Notes under the pieces: generated by a model
Seen by the model: only the letters and a program-made list of their open reading frames with translations
Told to the model about the DNA's origin: nothing
Databases searched by the model: none
NCBI GenBank assembly: GCA_002778195.1
Contig: PCDI01000007.1
Location: 1,372,576-1,436,575 of the forward strand
Reading direction: 5' to 3'
Length of the DNA stretch: 64,000 nucleotides
Origin: Raffaelea ambrosiae
Taxonomy: Eukaryota; Ascomycota; Sordariomycetes; Ophiostomatales; Ophiostomataceae
Program-made: the position numbers and the translations under genes
Shown here: positions 45,397 to 57,200 of the stretch, piece by piece
Layout of the letters: the number at the start of each line of letters is the position of its first letter
How positions within the stretch are numbered: the stretch's first letter is position 1

Positions 45397-48300
45397 ATGG
45401 CTGCTGTCAAAATCGACGGCACGACCTTGGCCAAGAAGATCCGCGAGAATCTGCGTGCTCAGATCGTCGAGCAGCAGAAGACCAACCCACGGTTCCAGCC
45501 GAGCCTCAAGATCATCCAGGGTATGTCCCGCCACGCCGAGCCATTCCCGTTCTTCATCCAGCCCTTTCCCTCTTTTTTTCTGCTGCTGTCTTGGCCTGTT
45601 ACTGACTATTCCTCTCGCCCGAATCAGTGGCCGACCGCTCTGACTCAAGTATGATGCCAATTCCACTCGCCTCGTCCTTCATTCGTAGTTGCTTTCTCTG
45701 TTTCTGTGACAAGCACACGCCTTTTCTCTAACACGCCCTTCTCGCAGCAATCTATGTGCGCATGAAGCTCAAGGCCGCCGAAGAGGTAATTGCCCCGTCT
45801 GATAGCACGTGCTTCCATGCAAGTCACGAGAGACCAACCTAACCTTCCCCCCCCCCCCCCAGGCTGGTATCAAATGTGAACTCATCCGCCTGCCGGAGAC
45901 CATCTCCGAGCCCGAGGTGCTCGAACAGATCGACCGCCTCAACAGTGACCCGTCTGTGCACGGACTCCTGGTGCAGCTGCCGCTGCCCAAGGGCCTGTCC
46001 GAGTACAACATCACATCGGCCGTGGCCGGCTCCAAGGATGTCGACGGCTTCGGCACCACCAACATCGGCGAGCTGTCCAAGCGCGGCGGCCGCCCCCTGT
46101 TCATCCCCTGCACGCCCAAGGGCGTCATGGCCCTGCTGAAGGAGACCAATGTCGACCTGCGGGGAAAGAACGCCGTTGTCGTCGGCCGCAGCGACATCGT
46201 CGGCAACCCGGTGGCCTATCTGCTCCGCCATGCCGACGCCACCGTCACCACGTGCCACTCGCACACCGTTGGCCTCGCCGACCACCTGAAGCAGGCAGAC
46301 GTCGTCATTGCCGCCATGGGCCAGGCCCAGTTCATCAAGGGCGCGTGGCTGAAGCCCGGCGCTGTTGTCATCGACGTCGGCACCAACTTCATTGCTGACG
46401 CGACTAGGATATCGGGCCAGCGCCTCGTTGGCGACGTCGAGTTCGAGTCGGCCGCCCAGGTCGCCTCCCACATCACCCCGGTGCCCGGCGGCGTCGGCCC
46501 CATGACCGTGGCCATGCTCATGCAGAACGTCTTCGAGGCGACCGTCAACTACTTTGAGAGCCAGAAGAACCGCCGCATTGTCCCGCTGCCCCTGAAGCTG
46601 CTGGAGCCGGTGCCCTCGGATATTGTCGTGTCTCGATCGCAGCACCCCAAGCAGATCACCCGTGTTGCCGCCGAGATCGGCATCACCGAGGCCGAGCTGG
46701 AGCCGTACGGCGCGTACAAGGCCAAGGTGGACCTCAGCGTCCTCGAGCGCCTCCAGCACCGCAGCAACGGCAAGTACGTGGTCGTCACCGGCATCACGCC
46801 CACGCCCCTCGGCGAGGGCAAGTCGACCACCACGATGGGTCTGGCCCAGGCTCTGGGCGCCCACCTCGGCCGCCTGACCTTTGCCAACGTGCGCCAGCCC
46901 AGCCAGGGCCCCACCTTCGGTATCAAGGGCGGCGCTGCCGGCGGCGGCTACAGCCAGGTCATTCCCATGGACGAGTTCAACCTCCACCTGACGGGCGATA
47001 TCCACGCCATCACGGCGGCCAACAACCTGCTGGCCGCGGCCATCGAGACCCGCATGTTCCACGAGAACACGCAGAAGGACGGCCCGCTGTACAAGCGCCT
47101 GGTGCCGGCGAAGAACGGCAAGCGCGCCTTTGCGCCGGTCATGTTCCGCCGCCTGAAGAAGCTGGGCATCGACAAGACCGACCCCGACTCGCTGACCCCC
47201 GAGGAGATCCACGCCTTTGCCCGTCTGGACATCGACCCCGAGACGATTACTTGGCGGCGCGTTCTCGACGTCAACGACCGCCACCTGCGCGGTGTCACCG
47301 TCGGCACCGCGCCCACGGAGAAGGGCCAGACCCGGGAGACGGGCTTTGACATTTCCGTGGCCAGCGAGTGCATGGCCATCCTGGCGCTGAGCACGAGCCT
47401 GGCGGACATGCGCGAGCGTCTTGGCCGCATGGTGGTGGCCACGTCGCGCGGCGGCGACCCGGTGACCTGCGACGACATTGGTGCTGGCGGTGCTCTGACG
47501 GCGCTGATGAAGGATGCCATCAAGCCGAACCTGATGCAGTCGCTCGAGGGCACCCCAGTCTTTGTGCACGCCGGGCCGTTTGCCAACATTAGCATTGGCA
47601 ACAGCTCGATTCTGGCCGACAAGCTGGCTCTGAAGCTGGCCGGTACGGAGCCGGACGAGGACCCGGCGACCAAGGCCGGTTTCGTGGTGACCGAGGCTGG
47701 TTTCGATTTCACGATGGGCGGCGAGCGTTTCTTCAACATCAAGTGCCGGACGTCGGGGCTGGTGCCCGACGTGGTGGTGGTCGTGGCGACGGTGCGCGCG
47801 CTCAAGGTGCACGGCGGTGGCCCACCGATTACCCCCGGCGCAGCGCTGAACGCTGTCTACCGCGAGGAGAATGTCGAGATTCTGCGCAAGGGCTGCGTGA
47901 ACCTGCGCAAGCACATTTCCAACGCCAAGGCCTACGGTGTGCCCGTGGTGGTGGCGGTCAACAAGTTCTCGACCGACACCGAGGCCGAGATCAACGTGGT
48001 CCGTGAGGAGGCGCTGGCCGCCGGTGCCGAGGACGCCATTCTGGCAAACCACTGGGCCGAGGGCGGCAAGGGAGCCGTGGACCTGGCGCAGGCAGTGATT
48101 GCGGCCAGCGAAAAGCCCAAGGACAACTTCAAGCTGCTGTACAGCCTCGAGGGCAACACGGTGCAGGAGCGCATCGAGACGATTGCGCGGGACATGTACG
48201 GCGCGGCGGACGTCGAGTTCAGCGAGCTGGCTCAGAAGAAGGTCGATACCTACACACGCCAGGGTTTTGGCAACCTGCCGATCTGCGTGGCCAAGACGCA

Positions 48301-48632
48301 GTACTCGCTCTCGCACGACCCGAATTTGAAGGGTGCCCCGACTGGTTTCACGGTGCCCATCCGGGATGTGCGTATGGCTGCCGGAGCAGGATACTTGTAA
48401 GTCAAACTTAAGAGTCTATCCTTTTTGCCTGTTTACTGCTTTGCCCTTTGTCCTCTGTTATTTTTCTTTTTTTAGTGATTTCTCTATCCTGTTTCTTATT
48501 TTATTTGCTAACTATCAACCCAGGTACGCGCTTGCTGCTGATATCCAGACAATCCCGGGCCTGCCGACCGCTCCCGGCTATCTCAACGTCGATGTGGACA
48601 CTGAGACTGGCGAGATCGACGGATTGTTTTAA
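45397..48632 (+). CDS. ADE3: C1-tetrahydrofolate synthase (trifunctional dehydrogenase/cyclohydrolase/formate ligase)
   Basis: Exons 45397-45520, 45628-45648, 45748-45785, 45863-48396 and 48524-48632 give 941 residues for the short form, the usual length of the cytosolic enzyme. It interconverts methylene-, methenyl- and 10-formyl-THF and makes 10-formyl-THF from formate and ATP, feeding purine synthesis. The N-terminal dehydrogenase/cyclohydrolase domain (about 1-310) has catalytic Tyr51 and Lys55 (STIYVRMKLKAAEEAG), GKNAVVVGRSDIVGNP and PGGVGPMTVAML. The synthetase domain (about 320-941) has the ATP loop TPTPLGEGKSTTTMGL and QGPTFGIKGGAAGGGYSQV. Residues 42-61 come from two exons of 21 and 38 bp. 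The acceptor before exon 4 is preceded by a run of 14 C. An upstream in-frame extension could give a mitochondrial form (yeast uses separate genes, ADE3 and MIS1). Confidence 0.96.
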
Positions 48633-51600
48633 GCAGTTCGCCCTGTTTGACATTCATACTCTGTTTCAACCCAACTTCCCCATGTTTTTCGTACTTTATT
48701 TTTTTTTTCCTTTTAAATCCCGGGGAGATTGAAAGAAAGGCTCTCGATCTGTGGCACTTCAACGGCGTCACAAGCAAAAAAGAAAAGAAAAAAAAAGCCC
48801 TATGTTTGGGTTGGCATGGATGTAGGCTGCGCATGTTTCAGTTCTTTGCATTGATTCTTTACGTTTTGTTGTTATTATCTCGGAGCTCTGGCCAAATGTT
48901 TGTTTGTGTGTGTTGTGTTGCATGTGTGTTTGACGCGCCAACGATAAAAGGGGATTCATCTTTCAACAAAGGTGTAGAATATTATTATAACAAAAAAACA
49001 AAAAACTCTTGTGGTAACACCTGTACCACCAATCGCCCTTGAAACAGATCCTAGAAGCAACGGGCAGATTGTAGGACCAATGACAACAAGCAGCAACCGA
49101 TTCTACCCGGGCTTCGCATGGGTGCTGTTCCTTCCTTGTATGTTCACTTCCTTGTGTGGGTTGAACTTCGAAAGGCATGGAAAAGGAAAGACCAACGCCC
49201 ATAGGTAGTATCAACGACAAAGTCCATCCACATTCTCAAGAAGAGGAAGCAGAAGAAAGCTGCGGCAGTTGCTTGTATTGGCTCGCCGGTCACCCACTTG
49301 CAGAGATGGAATGAGAAGGCCCCGTAGCTCACCGTTGAGGGATGCCTATGCCCCCCCTTCTACGTCTTCCGAAGGTCATCACTGTTGAAATGGCGTGGGT
49401 TTTTCTTAAAAAAAAAAAGAGAAGAAAAAAAGCATTCACGGAACACTATACATTTGAGTGCTTGAAAGTCACAAGGTTGTCCCGAAACACGCAGTACGAC
49501 TTTACTTTATACATGATTTTGAAAAGAGGGTGCACACTCCATTCACACTCTGACATTGACTGCCAATAATATCCCGGGTAACGGGAAAAGCTGGTCAGCT
49601 GTCTACATATTTTGGGGGGAAATGCCCGAGGAACAAAAGTGTTGACCTTCTTTTCTCTTTTTCCAAATTGGGAGGAGCGGTTTTGCTCGAGGCCGCTGTA
49701 TTTCGTTAAGGTTTCCTTTTCGAGAGGAGGGAGAGGTCTTGGGTGACATTCATCCACAGATGAGTTGGCAAGAGGACAAGAGCCATAGATCAGCATTATA
49801 GGTAGAGGCACAATTAAGGTCAAGCAAAAAGAGAGCAAGCTTGGCTAGACCAAGCAAGCATCGACACCAGAAACAGCATCGTAGAAAATCTAAGCTGTTT
49901 CTGTTCTGGCGTCCTTTTGGTTCAGCTGGCCGCGTTCTTCTGCTTCCGTGTCTGTCTAACACAGAGCCAGCCCCGTTTTGTTTACGGGAAAGACAAAATC
50001 CGGCGAGACAACCAGTATTAATAGCAAAAGAAAACGACCAAAAAAAGAAAAAAAAAGGGGACTCAAGACAATTTTCTCTCCGAATTGGTGCCCCCCGTGT
50101 CCAGGTCTGCGCCTGTTTGCTGACTCAAATCCGACAAAGATTCGACAAAAAAGGCATTGCTTTCTTTTTCTCTTGCTCTTGATATTGAACTGCAGAAATC
50201 TTTCTTGTCTAGTCCTGAAACCTGATCTGTCCCTATCTTCTATTGATTTCATTGGCTATTGTGCTTTCCTTTTCCTGTGTTGCTTCTTTGCTACTTCCAT
50301 CTTATTGCCAATATCCACCATCTTCCGTGTCTCAACCCTCTTTACGTCCACTTTTCTTCGATGTCCCTTCGTCTCGTGAAAGCAGTTTTCTGCTTATCAT
50401 ACTCATCAGTCCTTGCCGTGCTGACATGTTTGTGTCAGAGACAGCCAGGGGCGAGATAAAAGTATCCTGATAGAAGAGAGTATCAAATCACAGAGGACTG
50501 TATCAGAAAAGAAAAGAAAATAGAATGGGAGACGCAGCGAGAGCCACGAAGACACCGACATCCACGAAGATCCCGAGAGCCATGATGCAGCCGAGCCATC
50601 GACGTGTGGTATACTTGAAGATCGTGTAAGACGTACAATGCATCTACAGAGTATGTATTCCAGTCAAGTATACAGCCGAGTATACCACGACCCCTCTATC
50701 TTGCTCCTCCATACTATTACGAAACTCCGGATTCGACAAGGTCTACCGTGCCCGAGCCGCTCCCCGCGTTTTCTGCTCCCTTTTCTTGGCCTCTTGGCTC
50801 TTTTTATTTTTTTTTCCTTTCTTTTACCAGCGGCCAGACACGGCTGTCGGTAGCAAGGCTGGCATACAGAAGAGGATTGCCGTCTTGGGGGACGTGTATG
50901 TTTCTTTTATGGATCTCGTCTAATTTTCTCTTCTAACTCAAGATGATTTGGGGGGGTCCAGTGAGAGTCTTTCTTAACTAGTTGCACTCGATCAAACAAC
51001 GGAGATCCGACTCTGGTCTTCCGGGAAGGGGGGGGGGAAGAAAAGCTCCTTTGCATCTCTCTCATTGTCTCAATACGACTGTGTCTAGAAAACAGACCGC
51101 CCACGTGCCCACACGCCCCCCCATCATCCTTTTAGTGTTAGCAGCTCCCTTCCTTTACACCCATATAACACAGTCCACGCGAGATGAGCAAGACACCCAC
51201 AGACAAAGACCACCCTTGCCTCCACGGCACGAGATTGTACCAAAGCACATGTTATCGTACACACACTTGTGGTAGCGGCAGAACAGTCGAGCCGTCCACG
51301 ATGGTAGACCCCCAAGTTGAGCCGACCTCCGCCCCAAAAAAGGAAATTGGCCCTTTTTCGGGGGCGAGGGGGGGAGGGCGGCAGTGTTTCAATGTTTCTT
51401 TTTCTAAAACCCTTTCCCTCTCCCCTTCCCGTGCCTGCCTCGGCATACCAGGCCCGCCTTGCTTTGTATGTGCGTACGTATGCCGTCTTGTTGAACCTTT
51501 TTCCTTAGGTTCTCTGTTTCCACTCGAGATCCCGCCTTTTTCAAACACATCACGGGTCAAATCATTCTTTGGGCCGCTGGCTTTCACTTCCACACTGACC

Positions 51601-53414
51601 ATGCACATGGCCTTGCGGCCCTGCGGCTGCCTCTGGCGGATTCATAGGCCCTCCCCCCCCCCCATTATCCACAATCGTTCTGGAGCCATTCACGTCCCCG
51701 GGGATGTCGGGAAGGGCGCAGTATTTATTTTTTTTTCTGCTCGGCCCCAACAGCCCTCTCGCTACCAACAGGATGTTGTGTTGCTTTATGGAATCTGATA
51801 TGGGACTGGGATCTGGCTTGCTTCGTTGCAAATAGCCAGAATGGCTGAAAGGCGAAAACCACCCAAATACAACCCCGAACTAGAACTAGGGACACGGGGT
51901 GAGGAGGCACAGCGAAGGGACCTGGAACAGGAAACCAAAGAAAGAAAATCTCCATAAAAGTCAAACTGCCTTTTCTTTGCCACGATGACAATTTAGAAGG
52001 GGGCGAATGGCTGGTCTCGGTGTGGTTTCTTGGCAGAGCCAGCGTCTGTGAGACATGTACAGGTAATAACAAACAGTACGATTCGAGTATGAGACAGGAC
52101 GAGAACAGGACACAAAAAAGAAAACAAAAAACAGTGTCGGATCCAGCCGGTCAGTGGGTTTTTGGGGAAAGCCACAAGCAGGGTCTCCGTCCGAAAATGG
52201 AATCATCCAATCAATGTGTGTGTGTGTATGTGTGTGTTTGTTTCTTATGTCTTATTTCTTATTTGCTATTTCTCATTTCTGTTTCCTCCGTTTTCTTTCC
52301 TGTCCACTCGCGCCATGTACATGTGCTTGCCATCACTCCCCAATTCCGCTGCACTTGTTTCTCGTTTCCAGCCCTCTTGCTACTTGTTTTTTGCTTGTTT
52401 TTGTGTTATCTTTTTGTCGTCCAGCTTTACCAGGTGTACCTGCCCTCCCCCCCTTTAGCGTTCCTTGGACCTGGATCGAATGTGTGTTGGACCCGAGGGA
52501 AGGGGGCCTGACAGCCTTCCCGCATATCTCCTTCAACATGGCTGCACTGTAGGACAAAAGACCTCTATCCCTGTGGAAAGGTGAGAGGCGCGTGCGGCAA
52601 CAAAGAGAACAGGGGTGGACCATTTGCCGTGTTGTGTACAAGTTTGAGGGCTTCCCTTTCATTTTCTTTGTTTTCTTTGAAGTCTGAGATCGATGCCCCC
52701 TGCCCTTGTTAAACGGTGAATGGCCGCGCGGCAGTTTTGCGCCGCTCACATGCCAGGGAGAGCACGACTCCTCCCAAGTCTGGCTGGCCCTTGCGTCTCT
52801 GTTGCTGTTTGTAACTCTCCCGCTTCCCTTTGTTCGCATTTGCCATACTGTGTATTCTCCGTGCTGTTCTTTGTCATTTTGCCATTGTTATGCAAACCTC
52901 CCAGTAGGGACACTGAAAATGAATGTAAATCTAGTTGCCGGCGTGATTGTGCCTTAGTCTTCTTACTGAATAGCAGCCTGAACGGCGCAGCAGAGAGACT
53001 TGCGTGAGATGCTGTCTATTGTCAACAGCACATGGTAGTGAACTTGAGAAGACCCCGATCTGCCCAATCCAGCACCGCCATTTGAATCAGCCAACAGATG
53101 GACAGATAGGATGGGATTGTAGAGCGGATGTTGTTGTCCCAACTAGATAAGAAACAGGTGTAAAATACTCGCAAACGTGCAAGAACGAGCAGGGACCGAT
53201 TTCTACGCGTGGTTGTAGTCCAATCGTGTAAGTCTCAAAGCCTCGTGGAACATCAATACAAAAGATCACTCCCTCAACAAAGTGCTGCAATATGTCGAGC
53301 CTGGTTTCTCTTTGTCTCTGCTTCAGTCTGACACGGTCACCCCCCCTCACCACAAAGGTTTACTCGTCTAATTTTCTATTGTTTTGTTTTTTCTTTCTTT
53401 TTTCTTCATTACAG
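48633..53414. other. 4.8-kb gene-poor region after C1-THF synthase
   Basis: After the 3' UTR of C1-THF synthase no supported gene was seen. The stretch is rich in T- and A-runs, has a GT repeat at about 52215-52240, a C-run near 51647-51664, and a TGACTCA word at 50120-50126. A small inverted repeat occurs at 50606-50688: GTGGTATACT on the left and AGTATACCAC on the right. An upstream exon of the decayed dehydrogenase may lie near its right end, but none could be assigned. Confidence 0.45.
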
Positions 53415-54260
53415 GCGCTAGCTCCAGTTTGGGCGAAGTCATGGCTCATGCTCTGGATGTGAACGGCGCCGCCAAGGTTTTCATTCTCGGCCGCCGAGCG
53501 TCCAAACTCGACGAGGTGGTGGCATCAAACGTGGCAATTCTTTTTGGTCCTTTCCTCTGAAAGTTCCAAGTTCCCCCCGTAAGCTGACTGCTTTGGAAAA
53601 ATGGCTCCCTCACTCCGGTCGTCTGCGATGTGAGCTCGAGAGAGTCCTTGCAGTGTCGACGATTCAAAAGCAGACGCCGTTTAATAATATCAATATGCTT
53701 GTCGCCAATTCGGGCTATCTGGGGAAGGTGACCAACATGGCCCCCAGGCCGGCCAGGCAGACGATTGGCGAACTGCAGCAAGAGCTGTGGAACAAGACCA
53801 CCTACGAAGACGCCAGCCAAGTTGTGAGCACCCGACAGCAAGAGCGGACTGCTGCAGAACCAGATCATTGGGACCACGAGTTTTGCCCTCTGAAGGGCTT
53901 TGCGCCGTTTGAACAGAGAAGCTTACTTTGCAACTGAACTGCATTGGAGTCTTGGGCCCACACCCCAGAGGGAGACACCGGCACTGTTGGCTCCATGCCG
54001 TGGCAAGCGGTTTCAGCCACGCGAGCAGGCACGGAAGAGGTAACGATACTTGTCTGCCAACAGCTTCAGTCCCGGATTTTCTCGAATGTCAATGCTGGTT
54101 CCTGTAAGGACATGGCCGGTGCCGTGCTGTACTTGGCATCTCGAGCAGGTGCTTTTGGTGTTTTGGGTGCATCTTGCTACCGGACGGCGGAATGCTCTCT
54201 GCTCGTCCTGGTTCCTACGAGATGTCATTGAGCAGCAGGGGCTGCAGAACCAGTCATTGA
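53415..54260 (+). pseudogene. Decayed short-chain dehydrogenase/reductase (SDR)
   Basis: Fragments of one SDR protein appear in order on the plus strand but in different frames. After an intron-like acceptor (TTCATTACAG) comes GASSSLGEVMAHALDVNG then AAKVFILGRRASKLDEVV (cofactor site). PVVCDVSSRESLQ follows, then a frame change to FNNINMLVANSGYLGKVTNM and TIGELQQELW, then DMAGAVLYLASRAGA, and finally, in another frame, PDGGMLSARPGSY before a TGA at 54258-54260. Stops and frame changes separate the blocks, the usual YxxxK catalytic site is not visible, and the middle is shortened. The motif order shows a real ancestral gene that is no longer able to make an intact enzyme. Family is certain at SDR level; substrate is unknown. 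Confidence 0.85.
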
Positions 54261-57200
54261 CTAGATTTGGGGCGCATATTAATTACTATGTCGGCTGGAC
54301 GTTGTAATCCATCTTACTCCATCCTAGGCTGGCCACGAAGACACAGAGCTACAGCATCATATCCCCGGAGTCAGCACGCGACTGTGTTCCAGGTACAAAA
54401 CCCTCGGACAACGGGCACGAGGTTGTACTTGGGTCTGCTATAGTTTGCAGGTGAACCACCAAGTCCCTCGTCCCATGACCAGGTTCTGTCCTCTGTTCCC
54501 CCTCCCTTTCGATTCCACTATACGCGTACCCTATGTACTGCATCCATATACATCCTCACTTACACCCTCTGTCTTCTGCCGTCTCCCGGTCAGAGGAGCA
54601 CAAGCGTGTTTCTTTCAAATAGCACCCTGCCTCTCCAATATTACACATGGTCTCCCGCAAAGAGAAAAAACCAGGAGCAGATGAAGGGCTCGTAGGAACC
54701 TCCATATTGAAAGAACGGAAGAAAAGAAAAAAAGAACTGGAAAGAGGGTCAAACACAGCGGCACATGCTGCTCGAGTGTATGGGAGGTCCGGCTGTCGTG
54801 GGCAGTCCATTGGCGCTTGGATTGCTGCATTGCTGCACCGTGCAGTGCAGCTCCGAGATTGGTGGCAATCAAAGAAGAAAAACAACTTTTTTAGATTGAT
54901 GTTATCAATCGTGCAGATATTGCGATTGTGGGGAACGGCAGACTACGAGTACATAACTAGCACTGCAGAGTAGCAGCAGCGGAGCAGCAGCGGAGCAGCA
55001 GACGCGTGGGAAAAAGGAACGAGCGGCCTGGGACGAAGAAAGAAGGAGCCAACGACAGAGATAGGGGGGGTGGAAAAAACGGAGACTGTGCACTGGCGAG
55101 GTGCACGAACAAGGCAGGCGCCAGCAGAGATCAGGCGAGACAGGCTGCGATCGGCGGTGACAGTCGGCGGTGGCCAGTCGGCGGTGACCAGATGAGACAA
55201 AGCGGCAGCCCGGTCGTGGCTTCCTGTGGTGTTCTTGTTCTGTGGTGTCTTGGTGTCCTGCTGCGGCGTTCTCTTGTGTTCTGGTGTGCCTGTGGTGTCC
55301 CGTGGTTCTGTGCCCTGTGGCGCCGTGACGGGTAGGTGCGCTCCTCGTGCCTTCCTCGCTAGCCGGCAACCAGCACCGGCTGGACGCAGGGGGCTATCTT
55401 GGCCGAATGTGTCAGGTGTGTAATCGGTTTGTCATGACTTGCTTGTGTCTTTTTTGTCTTGTTGTCTGCCCCTTTTTGGTCTTTGTGTTCTTTGTCTGCG
55501 GCGCGTGTTCGCCGTGTGAAATCTGCTGTACACCGTCCGTCTCGGTTGCCGGTGACAGCGCTCCTTTTTTTTTTTTTTTTCCTTTCTTTTCTGGTTGTGC
55601 AATTAATAGTGGCAAACGTTTTATCCAAATTGCCAGCAGAGGCCAGCACAGCCCAGCACAGCCAATCAGAGCCGCAACCAAACCGAGACCTGGCCAATCA
55701 GAGGCGGCAAGCATGTGTGCGGAAGGATTGGGCTTTGCTCTTTCTGTCGTTTCCGTTCTCTCCGTTGTTTTTCTGCCTGCCTAAAACATCAACTGAGATG
55801 CAAATCTCAAAATGAACGCCTGTTCCCTGTGGAACAACCATCTGCTGTCTGCAACCCTCTGCAACGCTTTGCAACCCTCCTTGCCCGGCTCTGCAACCCT
55901 TTGATATTCTTCTTTGTTCCTGGCCCAGCACGTCGTGCTGATTGGCCGGGCGTCCTCTTATGATAAACATGGCATCATATGTCGTGGGCTCCTGGATTGA
56001 GAGAAGGGGGGGGGGAGGGGGCGCTGCTGGAAACCTCCGTCATCTATGCTTGATTCAACTGTGTGTTTCGCATGCGACAGCCTTTTGCTCCTACGGCGGT
56101 TCCCTTCTGCTTCTGCTTGCAAATGCAGTGCTTTCTTTTCTTTGGCTTTTTTTTTCTGGCTTGGCAGCTCCTGCCCGTCGATTTGTCAACCATTGTTAAC
56201 CAGTTTGGTAAACATACCTGACAGGGTTGAGAGACCCTCCGCCTCCAGGCTGAGATGACCCGAACCAAACTTGACAGGACCTCCCCGGCCTGTTTCTGAG
56301 AGAGGCGTTCTGGATGTCCGAGTGTCTCCGACCGTGGCCCGCTCCCTCTTGCTGCATCTGTGTCTTTCTGTTTCTTTGCAGTTTATGGTTGTCTTGGCCC
56401 GAAGATGCAGATCCCCAAACCACCAGCATGTGCATGCCCGAAAGGGGAAAAAAAGAAAAAAAAGATGCGTAGATAAGAAAAGAAAACACGAGGCGTTGCC
56501 ACCGTACACAGACACTCACACACACTCACTTGCGCCCCCACGGACAGAAAGGGAAAGAAACGCAAGAGAAAAAAAGAAAGTTGCATCTCACGGAGGATCG
56601 GCCGCCAAAATCTGCCACTCGCCGATGTCTGCAGCTGATGATCGGTGCTTCGCCTTCTGTGTGATTCTCTTGTTGCGCATTTCTGTCTTTCTCTTCATTC
56701 CTTCCTCTTTCTTGTTGTGGCTGTGAATACAGTTCTCACCTCTTGGCTCCGAGGAAGGCCTCTCTGCCAACGTCATGCATCCGCGAATGCCTCTGATAGT
56801 CAAGACGCGCGGAGGGTTGCGGCACACTAACACTAGCATCCTGCATGCAAGGGGCGCAAAGTTGGAAGGGTTGCCGGCCGACCTAGTCAATGCAGTTCAG
56901 TCGCCAGCGCCACACCGACCAACAGCATCACCAAACTTTGCATCGCCGCCCTACGGGGTAGATCGGCAGTGTCTCCGCTGTCACTGCGGTATCTCAATCT
57001 GGGTCGGGCAACGAAATGTCTACGTACGCAACTCCCAGGCCAGGCTCCTGGGCGCTTTCCCCTTTCTGCGGTCGTGCAGGCCATTCCATGTGATGCACGC
57101 GCCAGCCAGGCCACGACTGACTACTGGGTGCTAACTGACTTGATTTTTTTCTTGTCTTTCTTGCCTTTCTTGCCCTCCCGGCTTGTACGACACGCAGGTT

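Noticed and set aside
45839..48316. 825-codon open frame antisense to C1-THF synthase
   Set aside because: It mirrors the highly conserved GC-rich exon of C1-THF synthase and is open because of third-position codon bias. Its translation shows no family motif.
50500..50600. Repeated CACGAAGA words thought to be a repeat element or coding remnant
   Set aside because: They are few and imperfect, and no frame or longer unit was found.
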